DNA from: Raphanus sativus
Taxonomy: Eukaryota > Streptophyta > Magnoliopsida > Brassicales > Brassicaceae
Reading direction: 5' to 3'
DNA: 64,000 nucleotides
NCBI RefSeq assembly: GCF_000801105.2
Contig: NC_079514.1
Location: 32,599,075-32,663,074, forward strand
Numbering within the stretch: the first letter of the stretch is position 1; each line of letters starts with the position of its first letter. The notes below the pieces were generated by a model. That model made no database searches and was not told where the DNA came from. It saw only the letters and a list, made by a program, of their open reading frames with translations. Position numbers and translations under genes: made by a program. Below, piece after piece: positions 1 to 12,607 of this stretch.

Positions 1-2
1 TT

Positions 3-2756
3 GGCTGCGAGTTACTCAAAACTCTCGCTCTTTCTGGCTTCCATGACATTCATATCGTAAGTTACGAACGAACGATCAAGCATTTTGAATCTCCGATTTG
101 ATTCTAGGGTTCAGGATTGTATCTACATCTTTAAGCTTTTTATTAGGATTCTACCTTTGCACATTAGTAATGTTGCTTAATATGTCTCCAATAGAACTAA
201 AAAAAAAGATTAGTTTTTTTTTAAAAAGTTATGTGCTGTTTAAGCTCAATACTCGCTTGTGTTGCAGATTGACATGGACACCATTGAAGTCAGTAACCTC
301 AATAGGCAATTCTTATTCCGTCGTTCACATGTCGGGCAGTCCAAGGCTAAGGTAATGTTTCTTTCCTTGATCTAATAACTCTAAATGGGAGTTCATAAGA
401 GTTAATATATCTTTTTTTTTGTTTTGCCGTATCACCAGGTTGCTAGAGATGCAGTCTTGAGGTTTAGGCCTCACATAAATATAAGATCATACCATGCAAA
501 TGTGAAGAATCCGGAGTTCGATGTTGATTTTTTCAAGCAGTTTGATGTTGTTCTGAACGGACTTGACAACTTGGACGCAAGGCGTCATGTCAATCGTCTC
601 TGTCTTGCAGCTGATGTTCCTCTTGTAGAAAGCGGGACAACAGGCTTCCTAGGACAGGTTTTCCTCTGCTTCTTATTTTTCTAACTGATAGCGTTTCTCT
701 CTGTCTAATACTTGTTTCTGTGTTTGATTCAGGTAACTGTGCACGTAAAGGGAAAGACAGAATGCTATGAGTGCCAAACCAAACCTACTCCTAAGACATA
801 TCCTGTCTGTACAATAACCAGCACTCCAACTAAGGTACTGTATTCTGGAATTATCTTATCCTAAGACGTAGTTCTTGATTTTGATTTTGCCAATGATGTT
901 TCGGATTGTTCCTACAGTTTGTGCACTGTATCGTGTGGGCGAAAGACCTGCTCTTTGCGAAATTGTTTGGCGACAAGAATCAGGATAATGATCTTAACGT
1001 GCGTGCCAAAAAGGAGGCTAGCTCATCCAAAGAAACAGAAGATGTATTCGAGCGTGCAGAAGATGAAGATATTGAACAGTATGGTAGAAAGATATATGAT
1101 CACGTGTTTGGCTATAACATTGAAGCGGCTTTGTCCAACGAGGAAACATGGAAAAATCGTACAAGGCCAAGGCCTATATACAGTAAGGAAGTCTTGCCTG
1201 AAAGTCTGACTCAGAAAAATGGAAGCACTCAGAACTGTTCTGCTACTGATGTTGATGATTCGACGGTCTCTGCCATGCCGTTGCTTGGCCTGAAGAATCC
1301 ACAGGAGTTGTGGGGTCTAACACAGAATTCTCTAGTGTTCATAGAAGCATTGAAGTTATTCTTCGCAAAAAGAAAGAAGGTCTTTTTCTCTAAACTCTCC
1401 CCGTCTATACATAAGCTTTCAGTGTAGTGATTAATTCATGGTTTTGTATATACGTTGCTACAGGAGATAGGACACCTTACTTTTGACAAAGATGACCAGT
1501 TAGCTGTAGAATTCGTCACTGCTGCTGCAAATATCCGTGCGGAGTCTTTTGGAATACCTTTGCACAGTCTTTTTGAAGCCAAAGGTATCGCTGGGAACAT
1601 TGTTCATGCCGTTGCTACGACTAACGCCATTGTTGCTGGTTTGATTGTCATTGAAGCAATCAAAGTGCTAAAAAAGGATGAGGACAAGTACAGGTTTGTT
1701 TCTTTTATTTCACGGTATCTTATAAGCTTTAGAATCCTTAGTATCTTATTTTTATTCTCAATGTCTCTCTGTAGAATGACATATTGCTTAGAACACCCAA
1801 GCAGAAAGATGCTTCTTATGCCAGTGGAGCCATTTGAACCTAATCCTTCTTGCTATGTCTGTTCCAAGGTATACACATTACTTCTGTTTTGCATTCCTTC
1901 TTGTATTTTTTCTTGCATTACCAATCATCTGGTTTTTTTTCTAATTTTATATTTTTGACAGACCCCTTTAGTACTTGAGATCAATACTCAGAAATCGAAA
2001 CTAAGGGATCTAGTTGATAAGATTGTCAAAGCCAAGCTTGGAATGAACCTACCATTGATTATGCACGGCGCTTCGCTTCTTTACGAAGTTGGTGATGATC
2101 TTGATGATATTATGGTTGCAAACTACAATGCTAATCTCGAGAAGGTTCGGTCTCGGTTGTTCATTCAATTTACTCTTCAGACACAGGCTGGGATTTCGCA
2201 GTTTCTTACATGTTAAAGTGTGTTTTTATTTCAGTTTTTATCAGAACTTCCTTCTCCCGTTATCAATGGAAGCACCCTCACTGTGGAAGATCTTCAACAA
2301 GAGCTGTCTTGCAAGATTAATGTCAAGCACAGGTTCTTTTTATAAAAACATTTCAAATCCTGTGTCAATATCATTTTGGTTTTGGGGAATCTTAGCGTAA
2401 AGAGACGATTTAGACATCCTCTGGTTATTATGTTCTGTCACAGGGAAGAATTCGATGAGGAGAAAGAACCTGAAGGAATGGTTCTCTCTGGATGGACACA
2501 ATCTCCACCTACCAAGGGTGAGAGCGCGTCAACATCAAAGAATGAGAGCGATGTTGATGTCACAGAGAGTTCCTCAGGACCGGAGATTGCTTCTAAGAAG
2601 AGAAGACTCTCCGAGACAGAGCCCAAGAATCATAAGAGAGAAACAGAGAACGTCGAGGGTGAAGATGATGATTATCTCATGGAGATCGAAGATGATGATC
2701 TCACGGAGATTGAAAATCCCATGACTGTGAGCAAGAAGAAGAAAAGAGTTGCGTAG
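3..2756 (+). CDS. SAE2: SUMO-activating enzyme subunit 2 (E1 large subunit), 5' end outside window
   Basis: SAE2 forms the SUMO E1 with SAE1; it adenylates SUMO and carries it as a thioester before transfer to SCE1 in the nucleus. Ten exons are readable: 3-56, 268-351, 439-657, 733-834, 918-1379, 1464-1693, 1775-1868, 1962-2144, 2235-2332 and 2444-2756, with GT-AG borders and consistent phase. The N-terminal ThiF/UBA fold shows [13 protein letters not shown]. The catalytic Cys is in PVCTITSTP (codon 808-810). Zinc-binding CxxC pairs are CYEC (763-774) and CYVC near the end of exon 7. Exons 8-9 encode the ubiquitin-like domain. The acidic tail carries basic nuclear-signal-like clusters (SKKRRL, KKKKRVA) before TAG at 2754. 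The start codon and the glycine-rich nucleotide loop lie left of the window. Nothing looks broken. Placement as the At2g21470 orthologue rests on remembered sequence and gene order. Confidence 0.95.
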
Positions 2757-3329
2757 ACTTTTTTCTTAAAACATCTCCGAATCCTTGCTCTTTTTATATA
2801 TTTTCTTTCTAACTTTACGAGGTTGTGTCACGAGAATTACAAGTATGAACTAGGGTTTCTTTCATGCGGGAAGAAACAACCCGGATTGTTAAATATTTTG
2901 TTTAGGACAGGACAGGATCCTCTCTGCAGGGAGCTCAGCAACTCGGAGAGTGTAACATTTTCACCTTTTTCTGTTTTACTAACTGTAAAAGCTCCCTTGT
3001 ATCCTCTAATCCTTGTCACCAAAATGATGTACTTTTTCATTTGGAAGAGGTATCAACTACTATTTCAATTCATATAATGTATTTGTGGTCGGTCATACAC
3101 AGGTAATCTCAAGGCAGTAAGTAAGAGGAGGAGTTTACTTCACGGACACTTAAGATAAAAACTTGAAAAAATGTCTTATTGTGTAACCTAAGTATCAACA
3201 AGCTACAATATGGGAGGGTGAGTAGCTAAAAGCCTAATTCTAACAGAGTATTATTCATCCATCACTCATATACCGAAATGTAAAAATAAAGAAAAAACAC
3301 ATTATATTACTAAACTTGTTCATCAGCTT
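2757..3329. other. Convergent intergenic spacer between SAE2 and the receptor kinase
   Basis: This stretch should hold the 3' untranslated regions of two convergent genes. It is AT-rich. I see no credible coding exon, RNA gene or transposon end. Confidence 0.6.
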
Positions 3330-5998
3330 TTATCTTCCGTTGAGGCTACCAAACTGAGTAAACCTGGTGGTTGCAGAGTGTTGGTCCGCCTCCGTGCCAT
3401 CCTTATCCTTCTCTCCAGTCTGAGAAACCGGAACTTCACTTGTTGCGGCAGCAGCTGAAACAGGTGGAGCCGCCACCGTAGTAGCAGCCACGTTCTTCCC
3501 GGTTTCAACCTCCTGATCAGACTCGGTTTTCTCCTGAGAAAAGGCTTCTTGAAGTTGAAGAGCATATTCTAAGTTCCACAACACATCTCCCATCGATGGT
3601 CTATCAACACCATATTCTGCAAAACACTTCTCTGCAGCTTCCGCAAACTTCTTCATAGATTCAGGACTCACACTGCCAACGAGATGAGGATCAATGATCT
3701 TCTCCAGCAACCCTTTCTGTTTCCACTGCATAGCCCATTCGGCTAAGTTCACCTGTTCCCTCGGAAGCTGAGGATTAATAGCCGGTCTTGCACATAAAGC
3801 TTCTAGAAGAACAACACCAAACGAATAAACATCTGACTTGTCCGTAAGCTGCTGTCTCCTGAAGTACTCCGGGTCTAAATACCCGAAACTACCTTTAACC
3901 GCGGTGCTGACATAGTTCTGTCCGAAACCAACGTCTTTGGAGAGACCAAAGTCAGCAACCTTAGCAACAAAAGAATCATCGAGAAGAATGTTTGTCGATT
4001 TGACGTCACGATGGATAATCCCCTGAGCTGTTCCAGTGTGTAAGTAATGAAGCCCACGAGCAGCTCCAATGCATATCTCCAGTCTTTGTTTCCACGTCAA
4101 AGGAGAGATGCCTTCTTTACCGTAGAGATGGTCTCTGAACGGACCGTTGGACATGTACTCATAAACAAGAATCATCTCCGAGTTCTCGTCGCAGTACCCA
4201 ATCAAAGACACCAAGTGTCTATGCCTGAGCTTAGAGAGCATCTGTATCTCCGTGTGAAACTCCGTGATCCCTTGCTCTGACTGCGGATTGCCTCTCTTGA
4301 TCGCCACTTGCGTCCCATCGTCTATGGTTCCGATGTAAACGTTCCCGAATCCACCCACGCCGATTATCTCGGACGCGGCGAAGTTCTTGGTGACTTCTTG
4401 AAGCTCCGAGAAGGAGAAACTGCGTCCGAGACCACCGAGCGTGGTGTTATACAAGTTTGATTTGTGAGAGCCGCTCATGAAACTAGTGTCCCCGGTGTGC
4501 ATGGGAAGCAGCCAAGAGGAGAAGCTGTTCCTCTTCTGCCAATCTTGCGGCCTCTTCTTCCACTTGTAAACCATCGCTCCGAGCCCCACGAAAGCTCCGA
4601 ACATCATCATAAACCCCGCGGTCGCGACCATCCCGTGTCTCCCCGCGCCGGTTGTCCTACCGTCGACTCCAAACTCTCCGTCGAGACTGTCCACTGAGTT
4701 GCTCATCTTCATCACCTCGACTCCGTTCAAGATTGCGTTCTTGGTCCCCGTGTCTTCTCCCAGGGGACCGATCTGGACCTGAAGCTCGGGTTTCATGAGG
4801 GTGGAGTTCACAACGATGTCTTTGTAGTAAGGAGAGGAAAGACCCCCGGCTAAAGTGGACAGGTCAAGTCCGGAGACGGCGGTCTTGCCGTTGATGTAAA
4901 CGTTGAAGTAGAGGTCGTTGAGCGACTTGCTGACAATGTCGCAGAAATGGAGACGGATAAGGTAGTGAAACGATGGGTTCGATGGGAAGTTCCATGTGAC
5001 GTTGAAGTTGGGATCTATGGTGTGAGAGTCGGCCATCTCTGCGGCTGTTGCGTAAACCGTCTGCGGTGCGATGAGCGGTGTGACTCCAGGAGGGTACTTG
5101 ATGGTGGCAGAAGAGGAGGTTGTTTTGACATCCTTTGCAAGATTCTCATCTTTTAGGTATTTTTTGTCAGGTGTCCATGTTCTTCCTAGTGTGTCGTTCT
5201 GTGGCGTGATCAAGGGGCCACCCACATTGACTCTGTAAACCGGCTGGTACGCGTATCCAGACAGACCAGAAAAACCCTTGACAGGGAAAAGAGAAGTACC
5301 TACACGTACATGAAATCATTAGCTCAATTGGAAAAGGATTCTTGACTATTGTGTCAGAGGTCTCCAGTTCGATTGACCGTTGAGACGAAACTAATATTAC
5401 ATGATGTATGTGTACCTGCATCAGATATAAGCTCGTCTGGAGCAGACACAACTTCTATGGCGTTGATGAAAGCGGCAGAGTCTTTCATAGGTTTGAACCT
5501 GAGAGAGAACTGAGCATCCGTTATGTTGAGGAGGTACTCCTTCTGAACAACAACTTGGTGGCTATCATTGTTGTTGTTATTACTCAGCTTGAAGTTATGA
5601 AGCAAGACGTATTTCTCTGTTAAGACAGAGAACGTTGCTTGTTGGAGATCAAACTTGTCATTGGGGAAGGCAAAGAAATGGAGACGAACCCAGTGCCAGC
5701 CTGGTTGAGTCATGTGGAACTTGTAAATGGCTTCTTGGCGGAAGATCCTTGCGGTTAGGTAAAGAGGAGAAGGGAGTTTGTCTGAAGGTGGGGCAGAGAT
5801 CTGAATTTCATCTTTGGCTTCTATGTATTGAACCGTCTCTGAGTCACTCTTGAAGACTCTACCTTCAGGCGTTTTGGCTGAAGACTTGGCCCCACAGTCG
5901 ATGAGAATGTTGTCTGCTGGTTTAAAACCAGAGGTTGGGCCTCCACTTGCTGAAGCTAGGCCGGTTAGGAAGAGGATAATGGTCAAGAGAAGAGCCAT
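3330..5998 (-). CDS. BUPS2: CrRLK1L malectin-like receptor kinase, BUPS2-type, with a gained intron
   Basis: Two exons, 5416-5998 and 3330-5299, join to 851 codons including stop (850 aa, close to the roughly 870 aa of the family). Residues 1-19 form a signal peptide. A malectin-like ectodomain follows to about residue 400, one membrane span lies at about 417-439, and the kinase begins near 500. The kinase shows the glycine loop GVGGFGNVY (508-516), AIK (Lys 529), HRDVKSTN (His 624) and DFG (644). The family (At2g21480/At4g39110, BUPS2/BUPS1) acts at the pollen-tube plasma membrane with ANXUR receptors as receptors for RALF peptides and keeps the tube intact. Coding regions of this family are normally intronless, as I recall. 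Here a 116-bp intron (5300-5415) coincides with a small insertion; unspliced, the frame ends soon after residue 195. The ATG at 5998 precedes a hydrophobic leader and is the natural start. Confidence 0.9.
5302..5411 (+). mobile_element. 110-bp tRNA-like (SINE-like) insertion acting as an intron of the receptor kinase
   Basis: The insert is flanked by the 6-bp direct repeat GTACCT (5296-5301 and 5412-5417), which reads AGGTAC on the gene strand. On the plus strand it carries a perfect pol III A-box, TAGCTCAATTGG (5320-5331), and a B-box-like AGTTCGATTGA (5366-5376) at tRNA-like spacing. Its first and last 20 or so bases are also loosely inverted copies of each other, so a tiny TIR transposon is an alternative to a SINE. 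On the gene strand AG|GT in the left repeat is the donor and GTAG|GT at the right repeat is the acceptor. Removing 5300-5415 gives an in-frame DAGTSLFPV junction. Confidence 0.8.
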
Positions 5999-6500
5999 GA
6001 AGGATCTGGAAGAATTAGAATCTAAGACTTAAGAGTCATTGGGGTATATTTGGTTCCTTTCTTATCTCCATCTCTGCTTTGTGTGGAAGAGAGAGAAGAG
6101 AGATGAATGAGGGAGATATATGAAACGAGATTGTTGGGTTGCTTGTGGTTTAAGGAAGAGCGAGAAAGAAAAGTGTATGAAGGAGAGAAAGGATGAGACA
6201 TGAGAGGTTATGTGTGGTTCTACTATAGTAAGTTATAATTAGTGATATGTTTTATTTTAGTAAATTGTTAATTTTGCTTTATGAAAATTTATTTTGACAT
6301 TCAAGGCAAAAAAAGAGAACTTATACTATGATTTCTTATTTCAACAAAATTTAAGAACTAAGTAGAGAATAATCATATGAATTCTTACCGATCTTCCTGA
6401 AGCTGGGTATACCGCTATCAGATACAGTTATATAAAGATGCGATATGATAAGAAGATGCGTTAACATAAGAAATTACATACTAGAGCATCCTGCTGCTAC
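5999..6500. other. Upstream region of the receptor kinase
   Basis: This is the promoter and leader side of the minus-strand kinase gene. It contains a purine-rich GAGAGAAGAGAGA-type tract around 6088-6105 that could be leader sequence. No conserved element can be assigned with confidence. Confidence 0.4.
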
Positions 6501-6504
6501 AAGT

Positions 6505-7093
6505 AGGGCTGGGACTTCGGATATTCGGATTGGATTCAGATCTCACCAGTTCGGGTTCAGTTTTTCGGATAAATTAATTTTCTACCCAATGGGTACTTAG
6601 GAGTTCGGTTCGGGTTTCGGATTGGTTCCGGGTACTCATTTACTATGTAAATCATTTATATATTTATCAAATAAAATCATTTACATGTAAATCGAAATGA
6701 TCTATTGGTTTCAAACTGGCCCATTAGTCAATCCAACCCGGGTTCAAATCTCTGAAATGTCAATTTTATAAGAATTAATATAAAGATGCTATATATATTT
6801 ATAACATAAGAAAATAGATAATAGTTGAAGTGGTCTAGTAGTAACATATTTGTTTCCCCGCTTATCCCATCCGGGTTCGAATAGAAGTGATAACACTTTT
6901 TTTAATATTCTAGTTTAAAGCTATTTATTTCGGGTATCTGATCGAGTTTCGGGTAATAACCGAAACCGACCAGATATCTACAGATATTTGAAGCAAAGAT
7001 CAATGGATAATATGGCCATATCCAAAACTGAACCGGTCTGTTTCGGGTCGGATCCGGTTCGGGTAAACAGTTCCGGTTAAAAATCTCAGCCCT
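6505..7093. mobile_element. Degenerate hAT-like non-autonomous element rich in CGGTTCGG motifs
   Basis: The stretch begins AGGGCTGGGACTT and ends AATCTCAGCCCT, imperfect terminal inverted repeats of the kind seen in plant hAT elements. The subterminal regions repeat TTCGGGT/CGGTTCGG motifs typical of Brassicaceae repeats of this type. No matching 8-bp target duplication is visible, so the ends may be eroded. Confidence 0.5.
6700..6900 (+). mobile_element. tRNA-related SINE-like fragments nested in the preceding element
   Basis: Two B-box-like motifs are present: GGGTTCAAATC near 6739, and GGGTTCGAATA at about 6883. The second lies about 50 bp after an A-box-like TGGTCTAGTAG at 6831. Spacing and motif order match a tRNA-derived SINE head. 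No poly-A tail or target duplication could be fixed. Confidence 0.4.
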
Positions 7094-9724
7094 GATCAGA
7101 AGAGATAAAATAAAAATAAAATAAAAACATCAGAGGAGATAACAACACATGAAACAAAATTTAGTCCTTTTAAAAAAAAACAGAAACAAAATGATACAGT
7201 GTTCACATCCACAAAATAACTAGATACCACATTTCATTACAGAGAAAGCCATACATTAGCACAAACCGAGTTCTTTCAACGCCGACAATTCTACAGCCAA
7301 CAATTTTATCTGTTTTATGGAGAATCATGTCTTACTAATATAAGTATTATGCTTGGTTACGACTTAGATCTAACTAGATTCCTACTCCGATTGCACAAAG
7401 AATACAAAAACACAATAATTTACCCAGCATTCACCTGCACTCTTTCGATATGGAAGAGCCGTTATACTCACAGGAGCTGGTACTCCAGCAATCCACTATC
7501 ACACTCAAACCAATGGCGGACCTAGGTTTAAGTTTTACATGGGTCAATATATATTTAATATAAAGCTAAAATGATATATGGGAGAATTGAACTCAAGATA
7601 TGGGAGTTATTTACATTATGAGATATTTTTGCTTCATCTCTCTCTTACTTTTTCTTTTTAATAATATCTGCTCTATTAAAAGAAAAGTACCAAGAAATCT
7701 ATAGTACAAAAGTCATGTTGGACCATCTTTATTAATTATTTAATATAACTTATTTGATTATTTATATTAACCAATCAAATATATATTATTTTCAAAATAT
7801 CTTAACAATTAATAAATATATTAATAATAAATTAATTTAAATATAACAAAATCTGTTGACAAAAAAAATCTTGTTAGATTTTACCAACAAGATATAATTA
7901 TAAATTATTTTTAACTAAAATAAAATTATACGCTGTATTTTATAAATTTTATAATAATAATATATAACATATTAAATAAAATGCTATATGAAATAAATTT
8001 AACAAGATTATATTAAATTAGTAAAGTAATCTATTTTATTTTTAAAAACTGTTTTCATTTAAATAAATATCACTCACTGTTACAATGGGTTAAACTTTTT
8101 ATATCATTTAATATTTTTATGAAAAAAATAAGAACATATATTTTTGAACTCACAACAGTATATTATCTAAAATCAATTATATATCATTATTTTATTTATT
8201 TTAAAACTCCCAACAATATATCATCTAGAAGTAATTATCTACAAAATATAAATTATATAACTAACCTTTAATTCATGTATTATTTAAAAAATATACTATT
8301 AGAAAATATTTGAAATTTTAATATTCACTAAAAATATTAATAAAAACAATTATATTAATAAATTTATTATTTATTTACAGTTATAACAAAAGTTTATTGA
8401 AAAATATGAAAATACTGAAATTTCCAATTTTTTTTTGACAACTTTTTTTTTGACAACAAATTTCCAAATTTTTAATAAAATAATGCATTAATTTAGTAAA
8501 ACAAATATTCAAAAAGCATATAATATTCCAAACTAAAAAATAGTTGTCTAATTTTTCAAATTTCTATTGGCTAAATATTTAATTTTAAAAATAAATTTTC
8601 CAAACTCATGATACTAAATTTCAAATTTTATAAAAGATAAAAAATAGGTCTTAAAATATAATTTTGGAAATGCAACACGAAAAATAAAATATTTTGTAAA
8701 AATTATAATAGTATAATATTTTCAAATCTTAATTTAATAAAAAATGAGAAAATTTGATACTATTAAAGAACAGGGCATGACTACTTACATATAATAATAT
8801 ATTTAATTATAAAATCATGAAATATACTAAAATTATAAAAGCTAAAGTATATATTTTCAAATAAAATATGAAAACATAAATTATTCTGTATTTAGAAAAA
8901 AACATATTTTGTATGTAATTCTCTATTTAGTTATTTCAAATTATGAACTTATTGTACCGAATTCAAAAATATAATAGTATGTATAATTAATAAGAAAGTT
9001 TAATGCATATAACAAATCATTATATATTAATTATGTTGAATAAGAAACTTAAAACAATAAGATTATAGAGTCATACAATATATAACACTAAAATGCAAAT
9101 TATTTCTTTAAAATGTTTAGTTATATATTTATAAACACTATAAAACAATTTCTAAATATTAAACTGATAAACCAAAAATAAAAATAAGAAAAAAATACAA
9201 ACAAATAAGAGAGAGAATAAAAATGGTCCTCGCACGAGAAACCATGTTTTTACAAAATGACCTAACAGATGTCAACGAACTAATTGCTCAATTAATTAAA
9301 ATAAATACAATACATTAATTTAACTAAAAAAAATATTATCTAGTAGAGAAGTTTCAACAGTATGAAGTAATTGCTCACACAGTTTGTCCCAATAATATTG
9401 CTCTACCATTTTTCATATATATATGTGTGATTTATTAAAAATACCATTAGGATCTTTATACTTTTAGATTTTCATATTACGGATAATAGTGATAACATTT
9501 ATATTTTAATTAATAGTGATAACATTTATATTTTAATAGAATATATATTGTTGTAAATGAAAAAATAGAACATTAAGTTAGTCTTATACGTACAAAAAAT
9601 TAGATTTATAAAATTAATTAATATATATCAAATATAGAGGACACATGCATTGATTCGTGAATCAGCCATCTTTTCGAAGATAGAGATCAAAGGAAATAGA
9701 AGAATTGTCGAAGGAATATCTAAG
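7094..9724. other. AT-rich intergenic DNA with decayed transposons
   Basis: About 2.6 kb of very AT-rich sequence with many in-frame stops on both strands. A GCGGACCTAGG motif near 7515 resembles a transposon terminus, and TCTGCTCTATTAAAAG near 7667 resembles a Helitron 5' end, but no partner end was found. In Arabidopsis several genes occupy the corresponding interval. I see no trace of them here. Confidence 0.45.
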
Positions 9725-11693
<1,969 letters not shown>

Positions 11694-11784
11694 AACGAGC
11701 TTGGCCGGTAGTTTTCCGGGCTTGAATGAGTATGTACCCAGTGGGGGAGGATGGGGTTCAGCTGACCCCTATCACTTCTATTAA

Positions 11785-12607
11785 GAAAAAAAAAAAGATA
11801 TTTCAATTATGTATTAAATAATTGTTCGAATCTTTAGTTTAAAGTTTAGATCGATCCCCATATTTCTAAGATCAAATTTCTCCCTTCACTCAACTTAATA
11901 CTTTGTCTTCAGTCTCTGTTTTTTTTTTCTTTTTGGTAAAAACCATTGTGTTTTCTCTTTTGGTTTGACATTTTATAACTATTTATTATAGAGATTTTTT
12001 TTTTATTTCTACTATTTTCTTAGCTGTAGATCTTTCTTATGTATCAATTTTCATTCCTATGTAACTTTTTATACTATATATGAAAAGTATAATCGAGTTC
12101 TTAACTTGTTCAAGAGGATTCTTGTCCTCATGTACAAAATCGAAGCCAAGTTTCTAAAACCATATGAACTGAGAGTTTCTCAGAAAGAATTTCTCACCAA
12201 AAAATAATAATATTAATTAAAAATATAAAAGCTTTAAAAAATCCATGCCACAATTTCTTAAGTGATGAATAGTGAACAAATATTGTAGTTGTTCTACAAT
12301 ATTGTTGACCTAAGGGACATATATAATAACAATATAGTGTAATTTTTATACATAAGAGTATAACATATTTTCCTTACATTTTTTGGTACGTTACAAATTA
12401 GGTGTGAAGGAGTGATGAATAATAAACATAAGCTTTCAGTTTTTTTTTTCAAGAGACAAACAACAGAAACATTTACAGAAAGCATATCTCCACACTAATC
12501 TTTAATACTCTTCACGAGTAAATTTATGTTTATATAGATATATATAGATGTTTTTTAAAAAATATATTTTCCAGTTTTTACATAGTCTCGAGGCATCATC
12601 AAGTCTT
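11785..12607. other. Convergent spacer between the two SEC14-type genes
   Basis: AT-rich sequence with poly-T tracts. It should include 3' untranslated sequence of both neighbours. I see no further SEC14 tail exon for the left gene and no transposon ends. Confidence 0.5.

Noticed and set aside
4047..5156. Open frames on the plus strand across the receptor kinase
   Set aside because: They are antisense shadows of the GC-richer kinase and malectin coding sequence and show no family motifs.
9322..9345. CTAG in TTATCTAGTAGAG as a Helitron end
   Set aside because: There is no subterminal hairpin and no matching 5' TC end in the right place.
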